Shown here piece after piece: positions 16,540 to 24,326 of a stretch of 46,835 bases of DNA (positions are counted from its first letter, which is position 1; the number at the start of each line of letters is the position of its first letter). Source of the DNA: Methylococcaceae bacterium. Its GTDB lineage: Bacteria; Pseudomonadota; Gammaproteobacteria; Methylococcales; Methylomonadaceae. The notes beneath the pieces were generated by a model. That model was given only the letters and a program-made list of their open reading frames with translations, did no database searches and had not been told where the DNA came from. The stretch spans positions 1 to 46,835 of the forward strand of contig DAOUSK010000003.1 in assembly GCA_030627265.1 (NCBI GenBank), written 5' to 3'. The translations under genes and the position numbers were made by a program.

Positions 16540-16938
16540 TTAGCCGTGTAACTTAATTAATAACGCTGCTTCTTCGCGACTTAAACCACATTCTTTGATA
16601 ATATCTTGCTCACTAAAGCCTTCTTGAACCTTATCAATCACAGCTTGGTAGGCAGAGGAAACAATATCATCTCCACCATAGTTATCTATACGCTCAACAA
16701 GCTCATTAACTTGCTCACAACTTCGAGCTACTCGAGAGTCCACTTGCACAGCCGCCGCACACAAGCCCGAAACATCTTTATTCATGCTAGATATTTCTTC
16801 TAGTAATTTAGCATAGTCTTTTTTTAACTTGTAATGAGAAAAAAACAGCCACAGCATACCGACAAACAAGACCAGGAAACAGCCAATAACTATCATCAAC
16901 TGAGTAGAGTTAAACACGTTCATCAATATGTTGTACAT
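16540..16938 (-). CDS. DUF2802 membrane protein of the chemotaxis cluster
   Basis: About 132 residues from the ATG at 16938. One N-terminal membrane helix (LMIVIGCFLVLFVGMLWLFF) is followed by a cytoplasmic coiled-coil-like part and the conserved end DKVQEGFSEQDIIKECGLSREEAALLIKL, the DUF2802 signature with a helix-turn-helix-like look. Such proteins are encoded next to cheW in Pseudomonas-type flagellar loci; their function is unknown. Several in-frame starts exist (17019, 16950, 16938, 16923); 16938 has a GAAGAAG stretch upstream. It overlaps the end of the small ORF at 16910-17077 by 29 bp in another frame. Confidence 0.78.
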   Translation of the reverse strand: MYNILMNVFNSTQLMIVIGCFLVLFVGMLWLFFSHYKLKKDYAKLLEEISSMNKDVSGLCAAAVQVDSRVARSCEQVNELVERIDNYGGDDIVSSAYQAVIDKVQEGFSEQDIIKECGLSREEAALLIKLHG

Positions 16939-17077
16939 CTGCTTCTTCATCTTGTTGTTGTTCAGTATTATTGGACGGTTTTTGTGTTGCAGGCTGCTTT
17001 TTTTGCTGACTGTCATCACGGTGAATTTTTTTTAGTCTTTTTATTTCATTTACGTGTGAAATAGGTTGAATATCCAT
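16910..17077 (-). CDS. Small hydrophilic protein of the chemotaxis cluster (55 residues)
   Basis: A short gene between cheW and the DUF2802 gene. The ATG at 17077 has a strong GAGGGGG ribosome site 5 bp upstream, and the frame runs to TAA at 16910-16912. The product begins MDIQPISHVNEIKRLKKIHR, continues with a Gln/Lys-rich middle and ends in the acidic DEEADVQHIDERV. It has no membrane segment and is probably unstructured. I do not know its function. Its position in the operon, its ribosome site and its overlap with the next gene argue that it is real. Confidence 0.72.
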   Translation of the reverse strand: MDIQPISHVNEIKRLKKIHRDDSQQKKQPATQKPSNNTEQQQDEEADVQHIDERV

Positions 17078-17117
17078 AAGTCCCCCTCAATAGTCAGCCT
17101 CAAAAATAAAAAATAAT

Positions 17118-17591
17118 TTAAAACATATCTAGCTCAGAATTTTCTTCATCACTTAAAAATTTATTTAAGTCGACAAGTATTAGCAAATCATTATCCCTAC
17201 TTGTTACACCTTGTATATATTTAGAACTTTCGGCATTACCGACATTAGGTGCAGTTTCTATTTCTGAAGCACGTAAATCAACTACTTCAGCAACGCTATC
17301 GACCATTATGCCAATAATATGTGCATCCGTTTCTATAATAACAATTCGTGTGGCATCATTCTGCTCTATAGACATTAAACCAAAGCGATTGCGGGTATCA
17401 ATCACAGTAACCACATTTCCCCGCAAATTAATAATACCTAGAACATAAGTCGGTGCGCCTGGTACGGGAGCAATTTCAGAAACTCTTAATACTTCCTGAA
17501 CTTGCATTACATTAATACCGTATTTTTCTTCACCTAACCTAAAAGTAACCCATTGCATTAAAGGATCATTTTGATTACTGTCATCACTCAT
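17118..17591 (-). CDS. cheW: Chemotaxis coupling protein CheW
   Basis: A 157-residue CheW-domain protein that links chemoreceptors to CheA. The features are QWVTFRLGEEKYGINVMQV at the start, PVPGAPTYVLGIINLRGNVV in the core (family signature), then VVDLRASEIETAPNVG and ILVDLNKFL. It is normal in length. It has its own promoter-like sequence at 17634-17661 in the 111-bp gap after parP. The small ORF and the DUF2802 gene follow on the same strand. Confidence 0.95.
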   Translation of the reverse strand: MSDDSNQNDPLMQWVTFRLGEEKYGINVMQVQEVLRVSEIAPVPGAPTYVLGIINLRGNVVTVIDTRNRFGLMSIEQNDATRIVIIETDAHIIGIMVDSVAEVVDLRASEIETAPNVGNAESSKYIQGVTSRDNDLLILVDLNKFLSDEENSELDMF

Positions 17592-17633
17592 GTTGAATCG
17601 CCTAATTTTTTAATACCAAAATCTTGAGTAATG

Positions 17634-17661
17634 ATTATATACCATAGGATATACCATTCAA
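17634..17661 (-). promoter_or_regulatory. Sigma70-like promoter before cheW
   Basis: Minus strand: -35 TTGAAT (17656-17661), 16-bp spacer, perfect -10 TATAAT (17634-17639). Three GGTATA hexamers lie in and around it. This could give cheW and the genes after it expression independent of the long flagellar operon. Confidence 0.65.
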
Positions 17662-17702
17662 GAAGTATACCTATAGATATAACCCCATTAAAATAGCTAT
17701 CC

Positions 17703-18401
17703 TTATTTGTTCTTTTCTGTACGCTTTGGAACTAACTCATTTATATCAACAAGAACAACTAACTCTTCAATAATAGTACCCACTAACCACGCCCTTTTTT
17801 TACGATCAGTTCGCCACCTTACTTGATTTGGCGTTATTTTTTTAATCGATAAAATTTCATCACACGCAAAACCCCAGTTAGTGTCTTCAGTTAAAATAAT
17901 ATTTTTAAAGGGCTGCTCTGCATAGCTTCTCTTTTCAGCCTTACTACGACCATGAATTAAGTATGCCATATTCAACACACCTATTTTTTTATTTTGATCT
18001 AGTTTCAGCCCCATAAACCAAATGGGCTGCTGAGGAATACTGGTTAATTTAGAGTCAAATCTTACCGTTCGTCCTAAGTCGATTAACGGTACCGCTAAAA
18101 TAAGGTGCCCTACTTTAAAAAACAAGGCAGAAAACTCTTCTTTTGCATATCGCGGCATGATGGCAAGAGAACTTAGGGCTAAAGATTCTTCTGTCTCTGC
18201 AGGCAATATTTCTTTTGCTTCTACTTGTTCAGTAGGTGCATCAACATTGATCGATGACTCCTTAACTAATACCTCCTGCTCTTTAGTATTAATTTTAGCG
18301 AGTGTTTCAATGGAAATATTAGTTAATAAGGTGGATAAATAAGCATCTAACGCCTTTTCTGGCTCCATAAAAGGCTTATTAACCGATTGTCCCTTACTCA
18401 T
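17703..18401 (-). CDS. parP: CheW-domain protein, ParP-type
   Basis: A 232-residue protein. An N-terminal part of about 95 residues, rich in Glu and Ser (KEQEVLVKESSINV, KEILPAETEESL), is followed by a CheW-like domain (about 100-225: FSALFFKVGHLILAVPLIDL to GTIIEELVVLVDINELV). In Vibrio, ParP has an N-terminal ParC-binding region and a CheW-like C-terminal part that enters the receptor array and binds CheA. Here its start overlaps the parC stop by 4 bp, which supports that assignment. The name rests on this context and architecture; CheW2 is an alternative label. Confidence 0.8.
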   Translation of the reverse strand: MSKGQSVNKPFMEPEKALDAYLSTLLTNISIETLAKINTKEQEVLVKESSINVDAPTEQVEAKEILPAETEESLALSSLAIMPRYAKEEFSALFFKVGHLILAVPLIDLGRTVRFDSKLTSIPQQPIWFMGLKLDQNKKIGVLNMAYLIHGRSKAEKRSYAEQPFKNIILTEDTNWGFACDEILSIKKITPNQVRWRTDRKKRAWLVGTIIEELVVLVDINELVPKRTEKNK

Positions 18402-19192
18402 CTCTTATGCTTTTTTTCTAGCAATTCATCTAATAAATTCGAGTAACTCGCCACAGCCTTAGAGGTAGAATCATAAATTGAAGCAGGAATACCTAAACTG
18501 CTAGCTTCTCTTAACTTAGTATCTATAGGTATAAATTGATCCCAAGCATAATCAGGGTATTTTTCCAATACCGTCGCGCGGCACTCCATTGCAGCTTTTG
18601 TGCGCTTATCAAACATAGTTGGAATAATTTTAAACCCAGGCGGTGCTTTTCTGGACTTAAAAACCATTTTAATGGTATTAATCATTCTATCTAAGCCCTG
18701 TAAAGCTAAGTATTCCGTTATCACCGGAACCAACAAATAATCACATGCAGCTAATGCATTTACCATTAAGACACCCAGCATAGGCGGGCTATCAATAATG
18801 ACATAATCATAGTCATCCGCTACATCTGCTAATGCATTTGAAATAACCAAGCCCATTCCACCCAGTGAAGCAACTTGTCTGTCTAAAGTTGCAATAGCCG
18901 TTGAGGCAGGCAAGATAGATAATTCCGGAAAATCTGTTTTTAAAATATAAGGACGAGGATTGAAGTCTTTATGCTTTCTACTTGCGTTTTGAAAAACATT
19001 ATAAACAGACCCTTCGATAGTATCAGGGTTGTGCTTAAAATAGCTAGTCAACGACCCATGAGGATCTAAGTCAACTAATAAAGTCTTATAGCCCCATGAA
19101 GATAAAAGCCCCCCCAATGAAACGACTGTTGTCGTTTTACCGACACCACCTTTTTGATTAGATACCGCCCATATTTTCATTTTTTTACTCAT
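18398..19192 (-). CDS. parC: ParA-family ATPase for polar chemotaxis arrays (ParC-type)
   Basis: A 264-residue deviant-Walker ATPase. Walker A is KGGVGKTTTVVSLGG (about 14-28), the switch region is LLVDLDPHGSLTS and Walker B is YDYVIIDSPPMLGVL. ParA-like proteins encoded between cheA and cheW place chemoreceptor arrays at cell poles and pass them to daughter cells in Vibrio. It is not the chromosomal ParA, since no parB accompanies it. In relatives cheB and motCD often lie between cheA and this gene; here the cheA stop is only 69 bp away. Confidence 0.9.
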   Translation of the reverse strand: MSKKMKIWAVSNQKGGVGKTTTVVSLGGLLSSWGYKTLLVDLDPHGSLTSYFKHNPDTIEGSVYNVFQNASRKHKDFNPRPYILKTDFPELSILPASTAIATLDRQVASLGGMGLVISNALADVADDYDYVIIDSPPMLGVLMVNALAACDYLLVPVITEYLALQGLDRMINTIKMVFKSRKAPPGFKIIPTMFDKRTKAAMECRATVLEKYPDYAWDQFIPIDTKLREASSLGIPASIYDSTSKAVASYSNLLDELLEKKHKR

Positions 19193-19261
19193 AATATATG
19201 GATTTTTAGATCAAATGGCTGGTAACAAGTCTGCTACAAAAATATGACAATAGTACATGAG

Positions 19262-21487
19262 CTATCCGGCATATCTTTTCATTAAACCAGGCACATCTAA
19301 TATTAATGCAATTTGCCCATTGCCTGTAATTGTCGCACCAGCCAAACCATCAAGCCCTTGAAGTTTAGCCCCTAAAGCTTTAATAACAACCTCTTCTTGC
19401 CCAATTAACTGATCGACTACAAAACCAATTTGACGTCCACCAGAGTTGACCACAACAACATGCGCATGCTCCGATTTATCGGTAACGTAAGCAGGGTCAT
19501 GAACCAACCATTCACTTAAATAGAATAACGGCAAGGCACTATTTCTCACCATAATAACCATTTGCCCATCAACAACTTTGGTTTTCCTTAAATCTAAGTC
19601 TAAAATCTCTAAAACACTCGCTAAAGGGAGTGCAAAAAATTGATTATTCAGTTTGACCATTAATGTCGGCATAATTGCCAGCGTCAATGGGACTTTAATA
19701 ATAATGACACTTCCGACGCCTTCTTCGGAGTTAATCTCCACCGTTCCATTTAATTGACTGATGCGAGTTTTAACCACATCCATTCCCACGCCACGACCAG
19801 ATACATCGGATATTTCAGTTTTAGTTGAAAAACCAGGTGCAAAAATTAAGTTATAACATTCTTTATCTTCAAGTCGGGCAGCAGATTCCTCATCCATTAG
19901 CCCTTTGCTAACAGCAACTCCCCGTAAATGATCGGCATTCATTCCTTTACCGTTATCTTGAATGGTTAACTCTATATGATCACCCTCTTGAGAAGCAGAT
20001 AAAATAACCCTACCTTCTCTTGATTTTCCTGCTGCTTCACGGTCATCAGGCAACTCAATACCATGATCAACAGCATTTCTAATTAAATGCACTAATGGAT
20101 CAGCTAAGGCTTCAACTAAATTTTTATCTAAATCTGTTTCTTCACCAACTAATTCGAGTGCAATTTCCTTTTTTAAACTTCGCGCTAAATCCCTGACAAC
20201 ACGAGGAAATCGACCAAAAACTTTTTTAATTGGCTGCATTCTTGTTTTCATCACAGCAAGTTGCAAATCGGCAGTCACAACGTCTAAATTACCCACTGCT
20301 TTAGCAACATTCTCATCTTCACTTTCAGCCGCCAACGTTTGAAAGCGGTTTCTAACGAGAACCAACTCCCCGACCATATTCATAATATTGTCGAGAGTTT
20401 GTGTATCAACTCGAACAGTTGCTTCGCTTTTAGGTGCTGCTTTTGCAGGTGTTGATTTTTTTTCTACCGCTACCTTTTTCTCTAAAGGCTCAATTTCAGT
20501 TTTCTTTACTTCAGGAACTGGAACCGGTTTCGGCTCAGGAATAATTTCAGAGACTTCTTCGACAGATGCCACTACGTCATCTTTTTCTGACACCGCACCA
20601 ACCGCGCCTAATGAAAACTTCCCTTTGCCATGTAAATCATCCATGACTTTGTCAAACTCTTCATCAGTAATATCACCTGAACTAACTTCAGCAACAGATT
20701 CAGCAGTTTTTTCTTCTTTAGCACCTGGAATATTTGCAATATCAAAGCTGCCCTTTCCATGCAGCTCATCCAATAAACTATCAAACTCTTCTTCTGTAAT
20801 ATCACCTGAAGGATCTAGTTCTTCTGCCGTTTTTTCTGACTTTACAGGTGTTGGTGACCCGCCTTCGCCATGTAAGGTATCTAATAAATCATCAAATTCA
20901 GATTCTGTAATTTCATCACTATCAACCACATCAGCGTCAACAGAACCAAGCATTAATTCAAATTCTTGCTCCACCGCATGACTTGCATCAGCAAGCTCTA
21001 CCACTTCATCCGAATTTTCAGTCGTATTAATAGGCTCTTCACTTCGAGTATCAACTACCACCGGTACTGATTCGACAACAATAGCAGGAGCTGTAGACTT
21101 CGGTTCCGTAAAGCTTTGTAATTTATCAAGTAATGACTGCTCAACATGCCTAGGAAATTGCCCTGAGTGAACAGCAGCAAACATTTCATTTAAGTGATCG
21201 ACAACTTGTAAAATAACATCCATCAACTCTGTATCGACAACTCTATCGCCTTGACGAAGAATATTAAATACATCTTCTGCTTTATGACAAACGCCCACCA
21301 TTGCATCTAAAGCTAAAAACCCCGCACCTCCCTTTATAGTATGGAAGCCACGAAAAATAGCATTTAATAACTCACTGTCTTCAGGTGCATTTTCTAATTC
21401 TACTAATTGCTCACCTAGTTGCTCTAGAATCTCTCCAGCTTCAACTAAAAAATCTTGTAAAATTTCATCTTCAAGGTCAATCGCCAT
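19262..21487 (-). CDS. cheA: Chemotaxis histidine kinase CheA
   Basis: A 741-residue sensor kinase. The P1 phosphotransfer domain has its histidine in FRGFHTIKGGAGF (about residue 49). The middle region (about 195-330) carries three repeats of the form DI-EEFD-LL-LHGKG separated by acidic linkers, in place of a recognisable P2. Dimerisation begins near VRVDTQTLDNIMNMVGELV. The ATPase domain has the N box HLIRNAVDHGIE and G boxes DNGKGM and SGRGVGMDVVK. A CheW-like P5 ends the protein (GNGQIALILDVPGLM). A GAGGA site precedes the ATG, 10 bp after cheZ. The repeats may correspond to the CheA region that contacts ParP/ParC in Vibrio; this is inference. Confidence 0.96.
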   Translation of the reverse strand: MAIDLEDEILQDFLVEAGEILEQLGEQLVELENAPEDSELLNAIFRGFHTIKGGAGFLALDAMVGVCHKAEDVFNILRQGDRVVDTELMDVILQVVDHLNEMFAAVHSGQFPRHVEQSLLDKLQSFTEPKSTAPAIVVESVPVVVDTRSEEPINTTENSDEVVELADASHAVEQEFELMLGSVDADVVDSDEITESEFDDLLDTLHGEGGSPTPVKSEKTAEELDPSGDITEEEFDSLLDELHGKGSFDIANIPGAKEEKTAESVAEVSSGDITDEEFDKVMDDLHGKGKFSLGAVGAVSEKDDVVASVEEVSEIIPEPKPVPVPEVKKTEIEPLEKKVAVEKKSTPAKAAPKSEATVRVDTQTLDNIMNMVGELVLVRNRFQTLAAESEDENVAKAVGNLDVVTADLQLAVMKTRMQPIKKVFGRFPRVVRDLARSLKKEIALELVGEETDLDKNLVEALADPLVHLIRNAVDHGIELPDDREAAGKSREGRVILSASQEGDHIELTIQDNGKGMNADHLRGVAVSKGLMDEESAARLEDKECYNLIFAPGFSTKTEISDVSGRGVGMDVVKTRISQLNGTVEINSEEGVGSVIIIKVPLTLAIMPTLMVKLNNQFFALPLASVLEILDLDLRKTKVVDGQMVIMVRNSALPLFYLSEWLVHDPAYVTDKSEHAHVVVVNSGGRQIGFVVDQLIGQEEVVIKALGAKLQGLDGLAGATITGNGQIALILDVPGLMKRYAG

Positions 21488-21497
21488 ATTATTGTCC

Positions 21498-22232
21498 TCA
21501 GAAACCTAAACTAGATAAAAGATCATCAACATCATCTTGTTTTTTTGCGACATCATTAGCCTTATCATCAACACCTGGAACAACAGGCCCTGGTAATGCA
21601 GTATCAGAGCTGGCTGTTTTTTCTGGTTTCGCTGTCCCCCCTGAAATCCTCACTAATGCGACCATTCCTTGCTCTAAATCTTCGACTAAAGTAATTACTT
21701 TTTTAATGATTTGCCCTGTTATATCTTGAAAGCTTTGCGCCATTAAAATATCAGTCAATCCAGTTTGAACACTATTTAAATCATTTTTGGTTTGTGAAAA
21801 ATACGCAGTAATATCAGTACTCATCATTTTAAATTCTTCAAATGGCATATCTTTCGCTAAAAACCGATCCCACTTACCTGATAATTCAACTGCCTGCTCA
21901 TTGAGCACTTTCGAAACCGGTAGCAAATCTTCTACAACACCTAAAGTACTATTCGCAGCTTGTTCTGTCATGGAAATAACATAATGTAATCGCTCTTTAG
22001 CATCAGGAATATCATTTGCTGTTAATTCAGCCATTTTGGCATCTAAAGAAAAATTATTCATTGAATCATGAAGCTGCCTTGTTAACCGCCCTACTTCTTG
22101 GAATAACGTCGACTCACGTAAAGCGGCAATTTCATCTAAAATCTTATCTGCTGCGACCTCATCACTGCTCTCTAACGCTTGTATTAAATTTTTAGCAAGC
22201 AAAAGCTGTGCTTCCTGATCTTGTTCAGTCAT
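21498..22232 (-). CDS. cheZ: CheY-P phosphatase CheZ
   Basis: A 244-residue protein that ends the chemotaxis signal by dephosphorylating CheY. The long helical hairpin is evident, and the catalytic Gln lies in MAQSFQDITGQIIKKV (about residue 170-185). The C-terminal peptide DVDDLLSSLGF is the CheY-binding tail, joined by an Ala/Pro/Asp-rich linker. It is encoded between cheY and cheA as in other polarly flagellated gammaproteobacteria. Confidence 0.95.
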   Translation of the reverse strand: MTEQDQEAQLLLAKNLIQALESSDEVAADKILDEIAALRESTLFQEVGRLTRQLHDSMNNFSLDAKMAELTANDIPDAKERLHYVISMTEQAANSTLGVVEDLLPVSKVLNEQAVELSGKWDRFLAKDMPFEEFKMMSTDITAYFSQTKNDLNSVQTGLTDILMAQSFQDITGQIIKKVITLVEDLEQGMVALVRISGGTAKPEKTASSDTALPGPVVPGVDDKANDVAKKQDDVDDLLSSLGF

Positions 22233-22250
22233 TGAGAAATACCTTTTAAA

Positions 22251-22625
22251 TTAACCTTCTATACGCTCAAAAATCTTACCAATCTTTTCTTTTAGTGTTA
22301 TCGCTGTAAAGGGTTTAATAACATAACCATTGACCCCCGTTTGAGCGGCAAGAATAATTTGCTCACGTTTAGCTTCTGCCGTCACCATTAAAACAGGTAA
22401 CTTAGCGAGCTTAGGATCCGCCCGCACTGCTTTCAATAACTCAATGCCTGTCATTCCCGGCATATTCCAATCAGTAACAAGAAAATCAAAATTTCCTGTT
22501 TGCAGCATAGGCAACGCTGTTTTTCCATCATCAGCTTCAAAAGTATTCGTAAACCCCAGATCTCTCAATAAGTTTTTTACAATACGTCTCATCGTTGAAA
22601 AATCATCAACTACAAGAATCTTCAT
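22251..22625 (-). CDS. cheY: Chemotaxis response regulator CheY
   Basis: A single receiver domain of about 124 residues that carries the signal from CheA to FliM. The acidic pair is in [12 protein letters not shown], the phosphoacceptor Asp in [12 protein letters not shown], and the conserved Thr and Lys are in MVTAEAK and VIKPFTA. I chose the ATG at 22625 because Pseudomonas CheY begins MKILIVDDFS; an ATG at 22643 with GGAG directly before it would add six residues. It lies 18 bp before cheZ. Confidence 0.95.
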   Translation of the reverse strand: MKILVVDDFSTMRRIVKNLLRDLGFTNTFEADDGKTALPMLQTGNFDFLVTDWNMPGMTGIELLKAVRADPKLAKLPVLMVTAEAKREQIILAAQTGVNGYVIKPFTAITLKEKIGKIFERIEG

Positions 22626-22698
22626 ATTTCTATCCAAGACCATTCTCCATCTTATCTTTAAGTCTATAACTATTTAATTTATTGAGCAAAATAATACA

Positions 22699-23457
22699 TC
22701 ACTCTCTATTTAACAATAGCTCAGTATCTTCATCAACCCATTCTGCAAGCTTCGCCCTTAATCTTAACATAGCCTGACTACTTATTTGGCTAACTCGCGA
22801 TTCACTTACATTTAAAACTTCACCAATTTCTTTTAAATTTAGTTCTTCATTATAATAAAGTGAAATAACTAACTTTTCACGCTCCGGCAATTGCTCAATT
22901 GCCGCCGCAAGTGCTTGCTGAAAATCTTCACCGGTTAATCTTTCAACAGGGTTATGGCTACTATCGGCACACTCATCAAGAAATGAATCCCCAGATTGCG
23001 CTAACTCCTCAACACTAAAGAATCGGCTACTGGCAGAATCCTGTAATACATGGTGATATTCGTCCAACGATATACCTAAGTGACTAGCAATATCACTCGG
23101 CCTTGCATTTTCTGAGGTTTTATCTTCAATCTCTTTAATCGCTTTAGAAACTTCTCGCGATTTTTTATGCACAGACCGTGGCGTCCAATCTGAATGCCTT
23201 ACTTCATCAAGCATTGCTCCTCTAATTCGTATGCCTGCATAAGTTTCAAAACTTGCTCCTTGCGTAGGATCGTAATTTTTTAAAGCATCCAATAAACCTA
23301 ACATACCGGCCTGAATTAAATCATCAATTAAGATAGATGAGGGAAGTTTATTTGATAAATGATAAGCAATACGCTTAACTAAAGGGGCATATTCAATAAT
23401 TTGGGCATCTGCAGCACCAGATGCCTGCACTTTATTATACATTGCTACGCCGCTCAT
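22699..23457 (-). CDS. fliA: Flagellar sigma factor sigma28
   Basis: An RNA polymerase sigma factor for late flagellar and chemotaxis genes; 252 residues. Region 2 runs from YAPLVKRIAYHLSNKLP through LIQAGMLGLLDALKNYD and FETYAGIRIRGAMLDEVR. Region 4 holds LPEREKLVISLYYNEELNLKEIGEVLNVSESRVSQI (given here as one conserved block in several pieces: LPEREKLVISLYY, ELNLKEIGEVL, SESRVSQI). The ATG overlaps the flhG stop (ATGA). Its neighbours are those of the FlhF-FlhG-FliA module of polar flagellates. Confidence 0.95.
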   Translation of the reverse strand: MSGVAMYNKVQASGAADAQIIEYAPLVKRIAYHLSNKLPSSILIDDLIQAGMLGLLDALKNYDPTQGASFETYAGIRIRGAMLDEVRHSDWTPRSVHKKSREVSKAIKEIEDKTSENARPSDIASHLGISLDEYHHVLQDSASSRFFSVEELAQSGDSFLDECADSSHNPVERLTGEDFQQALAAAIEQLPEREKLVISLYYNEELNLKEIGEVLNVSESRVSQISSQAMLRLRAKLAEWVDEDTELLLNRE

Positions 23458-24326
23458 GCAGCGTGCTCTTGTGTTTCATACTGAATCATTCGTTCAACAA
23501 AAAACTCTAAATGCCCGCCAATTTGAGATTTGACTGGCCAGCCCATAATTCGCTGAGCAATCGCTTTAAATGCATGGGATGCACGTGACCGAGGAAAGCT
23601 CTCAACAACAGCAGACTGTTTTTGCACTGCTTTACGCAAGGATTCATCAAAAGGAATAGCGCCAGCATAGCTTAATACAACATCTAAATAGTCATCTGTT
23701 ACATTAGATAACTTTTTAAATAAACGCTGTCCATGCTGAGGAGATTGAACCATATTTGCCAAAATATGAAATTGAAATAAGCCATAGTCTCGGTTAAGTA
23801 ATTTAATAAAGGCATAAGCATCAGTTAAAGAAGTCGGCTCATCAGAAACAATAACCATCACTTCCTGACAGGCTCTTGCAAAGCTAACGACATTACCTGC
23901 TATGCCTGCTGCCGTATCAACAATTAAAACATCAATCTCATCGCTCAAATTACTAAACGCATGAATCACTTCTGATTGCTCAGAAGCATTTAACTCTGAC
24001 ATATGTTGTAACCCAGAAGAAGCTGGGATTACTTTTAAATCAAAAGGCCCTGTTTCAATAATATCTAACATGGTCTTTTCGCCACTTAAGACATGAGATA
24101 AATTAAATTTCGGCTGCATACCTAATAAAATATCAACATTGGCCAGCCCCATATCAGCATCAAAAAGAGCAACTCGCTGCCCTTGTTGTGCTAAAGAGAC
24201 ACCTAGATTAACGGCTATATTAGTTTTCCCAACCCCGCCTTTACCACTAATAACAGCAATGACTCTGACAGGATTTACGCGTTTTAACTTTCTAATACCT
24301 GCCGCTTGATCTTGTAATTTACGCAT
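23454..24326 (-). CDS. flhG: Flagellar number regulator FlhG (FleN)
   Basis: A MinD/ParA-like ATPase that limits flagella to the right number, acting against FlhF. It has about 290 residues from the ATG at 24326, which overlaps the flhF stop by 8 bp; an in-frame ATG at 24359 is less likely. Walker A is GKGGVGKTNIAVNLG, switch I is LFDADMGLANVDILLG, and Walker B is IDVLIVDTAAGI. A C-terminal amphipathic stretch (GGHLEFFVERMI) could bind the membrane. The gene is co-translated with fliA downstream. Confidence 0.94.
   Translation of the reverse strand: MRKLQDQAAGIRKLKRVNPVRVIAVISGKGGVGKTNIAVNLGVSLAQQGQRVALFDADMGLANVDILLGMQPKFNLSHVLSGEKTMLDIIETGPFDLKVIPASSGLQHMSELNASEQSEVIHAFSNLSDEIDVLIVDTAAGIAGNVVSFARACQEVMVIVSDEPTSLTDAYAFIKLLNRDYGLFQFHILANMVQSPQHGQRLFKKLSNVTDDYLDVVLSYAGAIPFDESLRKAVQKQSAVVESFPRSRASHAFKAIAQRIMGWPVKSQIGGHLEFFVERMIQYETQEHAA

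Noticed and set aside
20388-20981. Long opposite-strand ORF (197 codons) across cheA
   Set aside because: It is the Ser/Thr-rich antisense of the repetitive acidic CheA linker, with no ribosome site or known motif.
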